Position numbers and translations under genes: made by a program. From Tricholoma matsutake (Eukaryota > Basidiomycota > Agaricomycetes > Agaricales > Tricholomataceae), in assembly GCA_026075535.2 (NCBI GenBank), contig AP026549.1:124001-188000 (forward strand): a DNA stretch of 64,000 nucleotides. The letters are read 5' to 3'. The notes beneath the pieces are model-generated. The model was given only the letters and a program-made list of their open reading frames with translations, was not told the DNA's origin and made no database searches. Shown piece after piece: positions 23,671-34,855 of this stretch (positions are counted from its first letter, which is position 1; each line of letters begins with the position of its first letter).

Positions 23671-24165
23671 GCCTAGTTGTTGAGTAGAGGCTGTCAATGT
23701 CACGTTGCTGTGACAAGCAACCAACAAGGGAAAGAAAAGCACAAAACAAGAAGACTAAGGGAACAAAAGGTCAGTAGAGAGGGCAAGTCACTAGACTGCT
23801 TCACCCTCAATTTATGTTGTATGTACATTGTGGTAGGTAGTGCTTATCTGATCCCTGACTCGCTCTCCCCACCCTTCCACCTGCCAATGGACTTCCTACA
23901 CTGCTCACTGCCCTAGAATGCGCTTTGAGCCAGTTTGGCTTTCTCTTGTCACCACAGGAGTTGTTGGATCGCAGGGAGGAAGACGTCAACTACCGTGAGG
24001 GTGAGCTTTGAGCTTTGTCACTATCGAGACTATCAAGCTCCCATGCTCTGTTTGGCTTATAGCATGGGAGCTTGATAGTCTTGATAGTCTTGATAGTCTT
24101 GATAGCACCCCACAAACACAAATACCAAGCCCTTCAGTGATACCTTGACTGTGCAGATAAATGCT
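23671..24165. other. Spacer with a perfect hairpin and 9-bp repeats
   Basis: A 20-bp perfect stem is formed by 24028-24047 and 24061-24080 (GACTATCAAGCTCCCATGCT and its complement; 13-nt loop). It is followed at once by four TTGATAGTC units to about 24106. No gene is seen in the rest. Confidence 0.75.
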
Positions 24166-24690
24166 GACATTTTGACATTGCCACTGCTGTTCGTGATGCT
24201 GGAGCCAACTTTGGAGGATGCAAAATCCATGATCCAGATGTTGAGGATGAACTTGATGATGTAGATGCTCTTACTACTACCTCTTCACTCTTGGCATGGA
24301 TTGAACTGGTGTCACCTCATACCACCCCAACCCATACTACCATCAACCACTTTGAACTCACTCAAAGGCTTCAACATGGCGAATCTCCCACTGCACCAAC
24401 ACCATTTTGCACAGTGCCCAGTACAGCCAATGTCATGTTTCATCTATCATGTGATGCAGGCTTTGCCCAAATGGAAATTGATGATGTTGCTGCAAAATAT
24501 CAGCTTCCTGATCTGCGACCCATGCTTTCGGATTATGTCAGTTGTACAGGAGATAGTGAAAGCTTTGTCTCAAGTATTGGTGGTCATCGCACATCGCATG
24601 AAGGCTGTCAACTTCCATTTAATCAACTCGAAGTATGGACTAGGGTTCGACTGCAAGGCAAAAGGGAGGTCTTTACACTCCCCACCTTTC
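24166..24690 (+). pseudogene. Plavaka-like (CACTA group) transposase C-terminal fragment
   Basis: One continuous plus-strand frame reads HFDIATAVRDAGANFGG, DVEDELDDVD, SSLLAWIELVSP, then VMFHLSCDAGFAQMEIDDVA, QLPDLRPMLSDYV and QLPFNQLEVWTRVRLQ. The order (acidic run, LAWI, a FHL module, a Y-LPDL-P-L module, LEVW-R-RLQ) matches the DUF6830-type tail of basidiomycete Plavaka transposases as I recall them. An upstream stop (about 24160) and replacement of the end by the GATCGGA repeats show it is a fragment. Confidence 0.5.
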
Positions 24691-24694
24691 CTAG

Positions 24695-24925
24695 TGGACT
24701 CCGATCGGATTCTGATCGGACACTCGGACTCCGATCGGATTCTGATCGGACACTCGGACTCCACTAGGACTCTGATCGGACTAGTCCACCAGCCAAGTAC
24801 CTGCAAAGTAATAGTCCCAGTCCCAGTCCAGTCCAATTGGAGTCCGAGTGGAGTCCGAATAGTCCTCGGAATTCCTAGGACTAGCCGATCGGAGTCCACT
24901 GGGAGTGCTCGGACTACCACTTACT
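24695..24925. repeat. GGACTCCGATCGGA repeats
   Basis: A 30-bp unit (GACTCCGATCGGATTCTGAT and ten more bases) is present two and a half times at 24697-24780. GGACT/AGTCC words in both orientations continue to 24910. This resembles the subterminal repeat clusters of hAT-type elements (inference). Confidence 0.7.
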
Positions 24926-24937
24926 GTTATTATTAAT

Positions 24938-25035
24938 ATAAAAAGTATTCTCAGTTCAGAGAATCAAACCCTAGGTCTTGCCACTTTAGCTTACATAAGT
25001 GATGGGTAGCATAACCACTAGACCACAGTGGCTTC
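24938..25035 (-). mobile_element. tRNA-derived SINE head
   Basis: On the minus strand GTGGTCTAGTGGTTATGCTA (about 25007-25028) fits a pol III A box. AGGGTTTGATTCTCTG (about 24956-24972) fits a B box. Spacing is as in a tRNA. A short AT-rich tail (TATTAATAATAA) follows. The spacer between the boxes does not fold convincingly as a functional tRNA, so a SINE or tRNA pseudogene is preferred. Confidence 0.65.
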
Positions 25036-25079
25036 CCTACCTTTATTTCTATTTGCCCTAGGTACCGTTGCTGTGGCTG

Positions 25080-25480
25080 TGCATGACAAAGCACACAGCT
25101 GCGTCACGCCAGCTCACTCATTCCACCACCTCCACCACCACCACCGTCGACATCCCCACCTCCTCGCCTCCCTCTCCCGCCACCACCGCTCCCTCAATCC
25201 CCCAAGCCACTGCTCCCACACCCACAACCACACCAATCAACAGGCAAGAAAGGGCAGAAAGCGGGCCCAAACGACGTCTATCGTCGTTTGGGCCCAAGGC
25301 AAGCTTTTTGTTCTTTTTTTTGTTTTTGTTTTGTTTTACTAATGAACTACGACAGCCGAACACGAATGACGAACGACGACGACCACCAGTGCACCACCGG
25401 GGGGCAAACACAACCCAGCACCCGCCCCAGCCCCTGCGAGCCACTGCTCGCGGGGTGGAGTGCGGGTGTTTAGGGGCTGA
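25080..25480. repeat. GCCCAAAC hairpin repeat family, copy 2 (inverted)
   Basis: Contains CCACCACC runs, a perfect 14-bp stem 25263-25276 / 25282-25295 (GGGCCCAAACGACG), and GCGAGCCACTGCTCGCGGGG at about 25437, the same words seen at 14.9-16.0 kb. Its right edge at about 25480 coincides with the break in the LINE ORF2. Confidence 0.7.
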
Positions 25481-25979
25481 TGTCATGCTGTTGTCGTTTG
25501 CAGTCTTTCATGTATGCAGAGAGGTGCATTAGTGAGCTGTTATTTTCACAGTCATTGTAGATGTTCAAAATGCATAGTGTACCGTACTGTCCTTGCAGTT
25601 CTACTGCGGATATGTCCGGGTGTTCCAGGTGTACTTGTTTCCATGAGTCCATAGAGAAGTTAGTATTGACAAGTATTACCAATCTTGTGTTATCAGGGTG
25701 CTGTTGATGCGTGTCTGGGTATATCACGATCCAGTTCTGGTTGGCTCTGGTTTTTCCTCTGAAGTCGATGTAGGGTTCTTGGATTAGGCATACATCGTAG
25801 TCGCTCCTTCGTAGAGTCTGTAGTAAATCTAATTGGCTTATCAGTGACTTATTTGTGTTTTGTTGACAGATCCGTATTGTGGTTCTATTTCCCGTGTGTC
25901 CGTTAGACATATGAGAGAGGGGTAGAATTACTGCTCTGTGGGACTGGTCCAATACCTTGGTCGTTCGGGTCTTGGTCAC
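25481..25979 (-). pseudogene. Tad-like LINE ORF2, endonuclease N-terminus only
   Basis: The start may be at 25979 or, more typically, at the Met near 25913 (MSNGHTGNRTTIRICQQNTN). The product begins an endonuclease/exonuclease/phosphatase (APE-type) domain: ICQQNTNKSLISQLDLL, YDVCLIQEPYIDF (catalytic Glu in QEP), then LVILVNTNF and CILNIYNDC. Such enzymes nick target DNA for target-primed reverse transcription. The frame ends at 25470 and everything after the first two thirds of the nuclease, including the reverse transcriptase, is missing. Confidence 0.78.
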
Positions 25980-27828
25980 TCCACCAGATGGGTCTTTGTT
26001 CCCGTTCTTGTTCTCGTGTCTGGTTATCGTTGTTTGCTAAGTTCTGTGATCTTGCTGTTCCAAAATAGCTGTCGATGGATGCATGCCTGTATGGGCCGCG
26101 TTGGCCATCCGTTGTCTCTAGCTTGGCTGCATCTGTATTCCTCATATCGTTCCCTGTTTATGTTGTCCTCCCGCTGCTCCCTGATGCGGTTTTGTTCATC
26201 TGCTGTTGGTTGGCATCCACAGCGTCGTACTGTTCTCCATTCATTTGTGAAGGCCTCATCCATCTGTGTGTATCTACCTGTTGCTGCCCAATTCGCACCT
26301 TGTTGCCATGCGAGTTCCTGATCATTTGCGCAGCTCTCTGGTTGGTTCAGGAGTTGCCATGTACGGGGGTCATTGGTGGGGAAGTACCTGTATTTGTTCT
26401 CTGGAATACGTTCATGGAGCTTACCTTTTTCTTTGAGGTACGCCGGGCAGGTTCTGTCTGCGGCACTGTGTCCTTTCGGGTTGTCTATGCAGTTCGCGCA
26501 TTCGTGCAAGCTTGGGTCCATAACTGTGCAGAGGGTGGTTCGGTGTTTCCCGCCACATCATGCACATCTGTCTGTTTCTGCCTTACAGTCAGCGACGTAG
26601 TGTCCGAATTTCTGGCATTTCAAACATCTTTTTGGTTTGGATAGTAGTTTGCATACCGTTGCTTGTTTCCCTTCGATGAATAGGCCATGTTCGATGGCCC
26701 TATTTGCGGCTTTCCGGTCGTTGAACCCTATGATGATATGCGCCACTTTTTGGTTACTTGCTCGGAGGTGTTGCAGTTTTATGTACTTGGAGTAGGCTAC
26801 AGTGGCTGTCGGTAGCATGTTGTCTTGTTCTATTCGTAGGTGTGCATAATTGGATCCCGTGTCGAAGGTGGTGGGGACAAACTCTGCCACTGTGTAGAAA
26901 AGTTTGTTTTGAATGTGTGACGTATCTCCATATCGTTCCATGAAGGCCTTTTGGACTTCCAGTTGTTTCATCCACTTTGCCGCTTCCACTGTGTCTAGCT
27001 GGTATAGCACGTTACCGTTTCGTAGTTTCTTTGCCCCTACAAATTTGGTGTTTTTGGGTTGATTGGCTGCTTCTATGCCCATGAGATCGAGTGCTGTGTT
27101 CGCTTTCACTACCAAGTCTTTCTCTGTAAGGTTGTCTAGGTTGTTGCTTCTAGCATTCACATCCTTTTGTATTAAGATTTGCTTATCGTTTGTTTCTCCT
27201 CTTGTTATGACTGTCAGGTGTGCCATTGGTACGTGTTGTTGCGCAATTGCGGCATATGAGGTCGGGCGTGGTTCTCGTGTAGTGTGATCTTGCGTTATCG
27301 CCTCCTGTGTTTTGTCTGTTAGGTTTGGGCGAGCTTTTCTGAGGTTTCCTGGAATTCGTCCTTGAATTCACTCATCTTCTCTGTTATCTCCTTTGCTGTG
27401 CCCATTACGTGTTCTACCGCGTCCCGCATGATTTCTATGTTTGCATTGAAGCTTTCCATTTGTTCTTGTAGATGTGTCCTGACGGCGGTCGTGACTTCCT
27501 CTGCTATGTGTTGTACTGTTGCATCGGCTAGTAGGTAGGCTACGGCTCTAATGCCGTCTGTTAGGGGTTTAGGCATTTTCGTGGCTGTACAGCTAAACTG
27601 GAGCAGTATGTTGGATAGGGTCAGGAGGTCGACTGGCTTGCCTGGTATGAGGTAATCTCTAGCAGGTAGGAATGCGAGCGCTTGTTCCTTTGAGCGTACA
27701 TCCATGTTTATGTCTTCGGTTTCTCTTGGGTCTTTTGGGTCTTTTGGGTCTCTTTGCATTCTGCTAGCTGCCGCCGCGTTGCTTTTTTGCCTGGTTTGGG
27801 GTTGAGTGAGGGTGGGTGGTTGGGTCAT
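25903..27828 (-). pseudogene. Tad-like LINE ORF1 (gag-like, three CCHC knuckles)
   Basis: The N-terminus at 27828 has a Pro/Thr-rich head and a predicted coiled-coil (KMSEFKDEFQETSEKL). A one-base frameshift near 27318 follows, then RPTSYAAIAQQHVP, a long RRM-like central region, and CLKCQKFGHYVADC (knuckle 1), a second knuckle interrupted by TGA at 26558-26560 (CA*CGGKHRTTLC), and CANCIDNPKGHSAADRTC (knuckle 3). The tail is basic and overlaps ORF2. ORF1 proteins bind LINE RNA and form the RNP. The TGA replaces an expected CGA. Apart from the frameshift and the stop the protein is nearly complete. Confidence 0.8.
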
Positions 27829-28210
27829 GTTTTTCTACTGAGGGTAGTGGATGGTGTTTCTACGCTATACTATGTACTTGTTCATCTCCTACTCGAGTCC
27901 CTGTGGTCGACGACCGTGGGAGAATTCGAGGTGGTGGCGGTACAAGTCCAAGGGGCATTTTTCTCCCTCCTCATTGCTGTGGGTTCCTCCCGTTCGCTGT
28001 CGGTTACTGTGGTCTTCGGGTGTCGCAGGTTTACCTCTTTAAGGTCATAGTACAACGGCATTCAAAGTTCCGGCATTCTTGTTTACAAAGTTTCGGTCAA
28101 TGGTCCACTTCGGAAGAGCGGTTCAAGCATGTGGTGGGTCCAGTTCGTAGGTCCACTTCCCTCTCACCTTCCTTCCGGGACATCATGTTTTAAACAGTTA
28201 CCCTTGTGAC
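27829..28210. repeat. LINE leader and promoter-repeat family Z, copy 1
   Basis: 27829-27960 is the region upstream of gag, possibly LINE 5' UTR. From about 27970 the words TCCCGTTCGCTGTCGGTTAC, TGTGGTCTTCGG, TCGCAGGTTTACCTC, ATCATAGTAC and ACAAAGTTTCGGTCAA begin. They recur at 28.29, 32.16 and 50.7 kb. Confidence 0.6.
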
Positions 28211-28289
28211 GACCGAATTTTGGTCGTCAAACAACGGTATAGGATGCTTCATGCCGACCCATAACCGTCCCAATGCATTGGCGATTGTT

Positions 28290-28890
28290 CCGGCATCCCT
28301 CCCCCTAGCCATTAGCGGCTCCACATCGTCGTTGGTTCCCCCCCCCTCGCCATTCGTCCCTCCACATTGCCATGGGTTCCTCCCGTTCGCCATTGGTTAC
28401 TGTGGTCTTCGGTCGCAAGCTTACCTCTCCAAGATCATAGTACAGCCACATTCAAAGTTCCGGCATTCATAAGTATTTACAAAGTTTCGGTCAACCTGAG
28501 GCTCTGCCTCCAATTCCGGGACATCACGCTTAAATTTTTGGGATCGAGATTTAAAATGATGTTTTTTTCTTGATGATCACTGGCACTGGTGAAACACTGC
28601 CATTATCGTGATGTGTGTACCTACTACTACTACTACTACTACTACTGTATCTCGGTATTCCTGCCATCTGCCTCGCCGCCCCAAACATGGACTGCACCAT
28701 GTAACCCGCCTTGTACTGCGTCTCCGGCGCCGGCTCCATCCATCGCCAGCCCTATAAAACACCCTTCTTTCCGTGATCTCCCCAACTCCATCTTTCTTCC
28801 CCTTGGTGACCCCCTCACATCTCCACTCCTCACCAGTCCTGTCAATGATTCTGCACTGCAGCCTCTCAACCTTTTTAACTCCCCACAATG
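28290..28890 (+). repeat. Promoter-repeat family Z, copy 2
   Basis: The family Z words are followed by CAACCTGAGGCTCTGCCTCC, ACATCACGCTTAAA, a (CTA)n run at about 28618-28646, CTCGGTATTCCTGCCATCTG, a TATA-like CCTATAAAACACCC (about 28748) and CTTCTTTCCGTGATCTCCCC. The same order recurs at 50.7-51.3 kb. The TATA-like box followed by a pyrimidine-rich stretch suggests a pol II promoter, so the family may be an LTR or a promoter-bearing non-autonomous element. A poly-G run lies further on at about 28988. Confidence 0.65.
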
Positions 28891-29430
28891 AGCACAGCTC
28901 CATCCAATTGGCTGACAGATGTATTCACAATCTCAACTCCATGCCCATTCTGATCTTCCAGACCATCGAGATCATGCTCAAGGTGGGAAGGGGGGGGGGG
29001 GGGAGAATGGAAAGGATGGTGCATACGCCCCTAACGAATGAGAACTCTCTAACGTCATGATCTAATCCCAGATGATGTCTCCCTTTTGCTGTGGCAGAGG
29101 ACTCCTTTCTCAGCCTCAATATGATGACAACCACTCATCCCCTGACCATGCATCACTCCTCAGAAGGGACCCCACATACACAGAGGAACACAGACTTCAG
29201 GAAGGGTGGGTCAGCTGCTGATTTCTTCCCATTCTCTTGAATCCCATGAGATGCTGCTATGCTAGGATTGCTTGGGATGCACTTCTGGTCAAATGGCCAC
29301 TGGTTTTTGTGTATACCGAGCTGTGTAATAGCAACAGAATCAATAGCAGGTGTGCATGCCAACCTTCTTTTCACTGTCCGACAGCGCTCACCTGCACCCC
29401 AAGAGTAACTGAAACCATGCTACTACGTAA
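28891..29430. other. Unassigned non-coding region
   Basis: Nothing recognisable apart from a run of about 15 G at 28988-29003. Confidence 0.4.
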
Positions 29431-29700
29431 TTGGTGACCGGTAGTTGCGCCTTGAATGTGGTCGGAGGTATAACTCATGGGGCACCGGAATTTGACGGAA
29501 TGATAAGTATTCTGGTATTTCTTCCCTAAGGCACCTAATCTGACCATCCCCACGAGCCAAACACTGACTTCGATGTCAGTCTGGCATGCCCTCTGCACCA
29601 TCGTGTGCTAACCCACACTAAATCTAGGGCATTTTCTCACCCAAGAATACCCAAACGGTCACTCAATTCGGGTTGGAGATAAGGCTGCTGTGGCTACGAC
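29431..29700 (+). repeat. Dispersed repeat W, copy 1
   Basis: Words CATCCCCACGAGCCAAACA, CACCATCGTGTGCTAACCCA, GGGCATTTTCTC and GGTTGGAGATAAGGCTGCTG match, with about a quarter of positions changed, the segment at 31.48-31.64 kb. No ORF. Confidence 0.55.
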
Positions 29701-31220
29701 TTACCCTCAGCCAACGAACGACAGTCAGCCTCTTAGGTGCGCCATCATTATCCTGCTGATTGTTACCAGTGAGTCCATTTATCTGCTCTTATTTATCCTA
29801 ACCGCACCAACTCTGGCACATAGTTCCGCCCATTGGATGTTTCTACTCCTCGCTCGCCACCAGCACTTATCAATGTAAACAAACACCTAGAACTCATAAC
29901 TAGCACTGCGTGTGTTCTTCCTTTCATTTGGTCTTTCTCTCATCTCATTGGCTGTAAGTAGCAACTGGCGAACAGCAGGCTAATTACATGCATTCTACGC
30001 GTGCCACCCAGTGTGAGCATCATCAAGCCGTCGATCGACTCAAATGTTTGGGTGCGCTTCACTGTATGTCCTTGCCGCAAAATCCAAATTCTTCAGCGCC
30101 AACTGGATGACAAGGGCCTTATCTACAAAATCGGTACTCTGCGTGGTAAGTACTCCATCGCCGACGAATGCTCTTTATGCCAACAGTCAAGTAACCATGA
30201 AGAAACTTTCTTTCAAGACCCACCCCAGACGATAATAAGTGCCTGCTTCTCTCGACTGGAAGAATCCACAGAGTGTGAAAAGATTGTCGGTGAGTGATTG
30301 TCGGGCCAGTGTCGCCAGGCTTTTCGTCTCGTTTTCCGCAAGATAAGTGGATGTTCCACTCTATGATCCTTCTTTCGCATTTCCATGACTTGGACAAACG
30401 GCTTCTCAGCCTCTTTCTACCCTCCCTGATTCCTGTGTGTCAGCGCGAGGTTCGCCATGCTTGATCCCCCCTAGGTCTACCATTTCTAAGGTCAATATAC
30501 AAACTCGACGTCATTTTACCAACCCGTCGCCGCGCCCAGTCACTGGGCATGTCCAGCGCTGTTTCGCCTTCCTGTTACCGCCTCTCATCAGCTCCTGTCT
30601 CTCCAACCCTCCCCCATTCGTCCTTCTTCCCCTCCCTGTCGTCGCCCCGCATGCCACCCCTTCCATGCACCTGCGGTTGTTATCTCCGCCCAGTTTGATT
30701 CCACAACCCTTCTCGATAGTGTTTTGCTCACCCACAGCTGCTATCGCGCGCGTGTCTGGTGCCGTTTCGTCTTCCAGTTACCCTTCCCTCATCAGCTTGT
30801 TCCTTTCTCTTCTCATTGTTGCCCCGACTTTCCTTCGTCTATATACTATGCCTGTTCATGATGTGCAACTGATCTGCGATGTGCAAATCATGAATTGCGA
30901 CTCCTTCTCGTCATTTCCTGGTTTCAACAAAATTCATGCATATGAATGGCACATATACAAATCACTTTGTCAATTCAGAATGAGAAAATCGGAGGTGATT
31001 GCAACTCAGGACCTCGAAAAGCATGAAAATGATGCTAGTGTAAGCATACAGGCCCCCCTCTATCTCAATGACAACATGGTATATAATTACACCACTTTGT
31101 AGGTGCCTTCAAGCAGCATCATAGGCCTTATATCTGGGCCCATAAAGCACCCAGTTAAGTGGAACCTCGTTTGCTCTCCTACAAGGTGTAAAAGGCAGCC
31201 ATTTGGGCGTGACAAAGAGT
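29701..31220. other. Unassigned region
   Basis: ORFs at 30001-30297 and 30437-31102 have no recognisable domain. The second is a C/T-rich translation. The segment TGTTACCAGTGAGTCCATTT at about 29760 resembles 32572-32595. A gene cannot be supported. Confidence 0.35.
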
Positions 31221-31645
31221 GACAAATACCGGCCAAATCCGACAGTGACGATGAGTGACCGGAATTTGCATATCGTGAACTTTTTGCACCTAGACCTCGG
31301 TCATTGTCCGAGAGCTCAAACACTTTGTATAAAAAGATATAAAATTTATGAGGACATAAAGAACAGTAAAAATGACATAGGATCTAGATCTAAGAGCTCA
31401 AAATGTGTTGTGGAAGGCTGTAGAAATTGAAAAGTCAAATATTTGCAACTCCCGGCCACCCATTGTACCAGGATTGATTCACGTGATTCGACCAAACAAA
31501 CCGTCCCCTCGAGCCAAACATTGAATGTCATACACCATCCTGTGCTGGCCATCACTAATTTTTAGGGTGTTTTGCCACATCCCAAGATTGTGCTCCAATG
31601 GTCACTCAGTGTGGGTGAAGATAGGTTTGCTGTGGCTGTAGCAAC
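31221..31645 (+). repeat. Dispersed repeat W, copy 2
   Basis: Shares the CCTCGAGCCAAACATTGA, CACCATCCTGTGCTGGCCAT and AAGATAGGTTTGCTGTGGCT order with 29.54-29.69 kb. The first half (AATACCGGCCAAATCCGACA) has a weaker counterpart near 29441. Confidence 0.5.
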
Positions 31646-32139
31646 GCGAGTGTGCCACGACACCAGGGCGGATCGGGAGGCTGAACTGCTTCCTGAGCTT
31701 TTGTACTGTAAGTCTATTTTATTTTTATTTATTACCTATTTTTATCTTTCATTTCATGTTAACGTTTTATCTAATAACAGGTACTAGACAATGGGGAGCG
31801 GCTAATGATGACCAACAGGGCAAGCTTCGCAATCCTGATTCCCGCTGGGGTCTCCCAGTTCCGTCTCGTCGTTCAAGCTTTATGGTTCCCGGACTGTAAT
31901 GATCCAGGTATCAAATCAGACCACAAACACCAAAACCAAACCCACATCGGATATAATGGGTAAGTGGGGGTATCCAAAAAGCACAGTAACGGGCTACGCA
32001 AGTCCTTGAGCAGACTAGCACCTCTGGCACTCAAATACGGCAACTGCATGAGTCTGTATCCCCCAGTTCGCAATGTCGCTGGCAATCGTTCGCGCCTGTC
32101 AGTGGTTAATGAAACCATAGCTGCTGTTTCCGCAGGTTC
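31646..32139. other. Unassigned non-coding region
   Basis: Nothing supportable. An AT-rich stretch at 31710-31780 separates two short GC-richer blocks. Confidence 0.4.
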
Positions 32140-32540
32140 ATGTCTGCCCCCTCCTGTCACTTTCCTCACCCCTCCCCATTGCTGTTAGTCCCTCCCCATT
32201 GCTGCAAGTCCCTTTCTGCTGCTGTCGGTCCCTCCCCCTTGCCGCCGCTACCCCTCCCCGTTCCCCACGCCGTTGTCGTGGTCCCTTGCCCTTGCCATTA
32301 GCGGCTCCACGTCGTCGTTGGTTCCTCCCCCTTGCCGTTCGTCCCTCCACATTGCCGTGGGTTCCTCCCGTTCACTGTCGGTTACTGTGGTCTTCGGTTG
32401 TCGCAGGTTCGCCTCTCTAAGATCATAGTAGTTCTGGTCAACCTGAGGCTCTGGCTCCAATTCCAGAACATCACGCTTAAAATTTTCGGATCAGGATTCA
32501 AAATGACATTTTTTCTTGATGATCACTGGCGCAGTGTACA
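32140..32540 (+). repeat. Promoter-repeat family Z, copy 3
   Basis: Begins with several CCTCCCCATTGCTG/CCGTT words, followed by GTTCCTCCCGTTCACTGTCG, GTGGTCTTCGGTTGTCGCAG, CAACCTGAGGCTCTGGCTCC, ACATCACGCTTAAAATTTTC and TTCTTGATGATCACTGGC. The TATA-bearing half seen in copies 2 and 4 is absent. Confidence 0.65.
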
Positions 32541-33240
32541 TTTGTGCACGGCCTCACCATCATCTCTGCTCTTTGTTACTAGTGAGCCCATTTGTCTGTC
32601 TTCTCCCACCGTGTTGACCATCCTACCAGTAAGACCTGGAACCATCAGGATGTCTGGCATATTAGGTGGTGGTGATGTTGCGGCAGATAATTCAGCTCAG
32701 GTCAAACTGCATCAGGCAGATTCAGACATCCGTATACTGTAACACATTCAACTCTGGAGTTTGCCCGTCTCTAGTCTCTGAAAAATTCCCCCACTGCCTA
32801 TCATTCACGATGTAGCTAACCATTAACCTTTCTGTGCAGCTCACCCCGCCACCACAAGGACAATGGTGTCTCCAATATTGCTCATGGGCATTGTTGGTGA
32901 TGTAGTTCTTGCCATTCCTTCTTGATGTAGTTCTTGCCATTCCTTCTTGATGTAGTTCTTGCCGTTCCATCTAACCTATTTGTGGTATGTTTCCATTTCC
33001 AGCGTAGATAACGTTCTGACTGACAGATATCAGCCAAATCCAACACAACATATCTGCTCAGCACGTTTTGCAGTTCATTTTGTTTCTAGTGCTAACTTTG
33101 CCTTCTGATGTCATATCTTTTACTCCAGATATTTACAATCGATAGATCGCCTCGTGAACTCCCAGAACAGGGGTGTGTTATGTTGCCATCTTGAGCGATT
33201 GGAGCTTCCTCACGGGTACATGCCATAACTCCGGGGGCAT
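32541..33240. other. Spacer with a 25-bp triplet repeat
   Basis: GATGTAGTTCTTGCCATTCC with TTCTT is present three times at about 32898-32968. The remainder holds no recognisable gene. Confidence 0.55.
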
Positions 33241-33780
33241 TACAGCGTTAACAAAGCTTTCGATTGTGACCTGGCCAGCCATACGACTCACTTGGGTTCT
33301 GGGGCCATGACGTTCCTATGTAGATGGAGCGTTACAAACTTTTTCAGTCATGATCATATGACTTACTCGGGTTGTAGGAATCACGTTCCTATATGGAGTG
33401 TTGACAAATTTTTTGAGTTTTCTAGCCAGCCATACGACTCACTTGGGCCCTGGGCGCATGACGTTCCTATATGGAGCATTACAAACCTTTTCAGTTGTGA
33501 CCTGGCCAGTCACACGACTCACTTGGGTTCTGGGGGCATCACGTTCCAATGCAGAGCGCTAACAATTTTTTCGAGTTGTGACTGGCCCGTCACTTTGGGT
33601 ACTGGGGGCATCACATTCCAAGACGGAGTGTTAACAAAGTTTTTGGGTTGTGACCTGGCCAGTCATGCGACTCACTTGTGTTCTGGGGGCATGATGTTTC
33701 AATACGGAGCCATTAGCAAAATTTTCGAATCGTGACCTGGCCAACCATGACTCCATTGGGTTCTGGGGCACTTTACGGCC
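33241..33780. repeat. 80-bp minisatellite, block 2
   Basis: Six to seven diverged units with GTGACCTGGCCAGTCA, GACTCACTTGGGTTCTGGGG, CATGACGTTCCTATA and GTTAACAAATTTTTTCGAG. The unit is clearly related to the block at 1.33-2.29 kb, but the copies at each site resemble each other more than the other site. Confidence 0.9.
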
Positions 33781-33990
33781 CGGGCGTCATGGATTTTGGC
33801 CCACAACATTGCGACGCCATCTGTCAGTGGAACGAGCTGTGGTCTGGCCAATCACAGAACCCATTCGCTGGCAAGAGTGGGTCGGGGCACCAATCGTCTT
33901 TCAGGTACTATGGCTCTGGTGTGATGAACTGTGATCTGGCAAGTCACAAGTTCTGGCACAAATGCGTTTATTGAGGCACGACAGGGAGTA
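33781..33990 (+). repeat. Tail of minisatellite element, copy 2
   Basis: GAGCTGTGGTCTGGCCAATC, GGGCACCAATCGTCTT, TGGCTCTGGTGTGATGAACT and GATCTGGCAAGTCACAAGTT align collinearly with 2291-2560. Confidence 0.75.
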
Positions 33991-34855
33991 GGGACCCGAT
34001 GTCTGTCTGTGTCTCAGAAACCTTATCAGGAAATGTACCTGGTACAACGCGTCTGCGAGGGGCTGGGATTGGTGCCGCTTCTTGGGTATTTGTTACGGAT
34101 ACTACGACTACGGCAGACCAGGCTTCTAACACCGCTTGCATTGAGCTCGGACCTGGGAGCCGAAAACATGTAGAATGGTTGCTCAAGCAGGGTTGGTACG
34201 ATGGGGAGAGACTTGTCAACAAAGGTGAACGTGCAGACAAGTTTTAGAGAACCATTTGGGCTGCTGGGCATTTGAATTATCTGGACCGTTTTGAGGATGG
34301 GGTTGAGGAGGGCATTCTTTATGCTTCCGTTGGAGCATGGGATGAAGTTTTCATTTCCGAGAATGCAGACCCATGGGGCGTCCTTGGAGACAACTACAGA
34401 TGGGTGATCTGGCACATGCTTATACAGTACTTGTACGAAGTGGTCACAAGTCTAGCTACCTGGCTCGAATCAAGCCATGGGCTCTTTTCGAACCAACAAC
34501 TGCTTATTCTTTGAAGTACGTGAACCGATGGAACAAACCATCACCAGCCAAACATTAGGGGTTTGCAGACCTGTGTTCCCGAGCGAATTCAGCATGATTT
34601 CGAGTTTGAGTTCAAGACTGTGTTCGGGTACTTTTTTGATGGATTCAGCTGAACTCAGGGTTTGCTCTGACACCCTCATTGATTTTTTGAGTTCACATCA
34701 GGGTTCAATCGCACCTACCCGATGGACATTGAATAGTAGTGGCAACGCAGTGACAGCTGCATGCTCATCGTTGTCTCAGACATCAAGCTTGCATCAAGCC
34801 CGAAGTACTTGTTCCCTCCCTTCCATCATTTTTGTATATACCAATTAGGAGAGCA
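33991..34855. other. Unassigned region with an inverted relative of 2.78-2.89 kb
   Basis: 34440-34560 is the reverse complement, with mismatches, of 2777-2887 (AGCCATGGGCTCTTTTCGAA; CATCACCAGCCAAACATTAG). A plus-strand ORF at 33999-34247 followed by 34248-34514 in another frame has no recognised domain. Confidence 0.45.

Noticed and set aside
25028..25532. ORFs of 104 and 154 residues
   Set aside because: His/Thr/Pro-rich translations of CCACCACC runs in the hairpin repeat.
26075..26644. 189-residue plus-strand ORF
   Set aside because: Antisense to the LINE ORF1 zinc-knuckle region, which is the supported reading.
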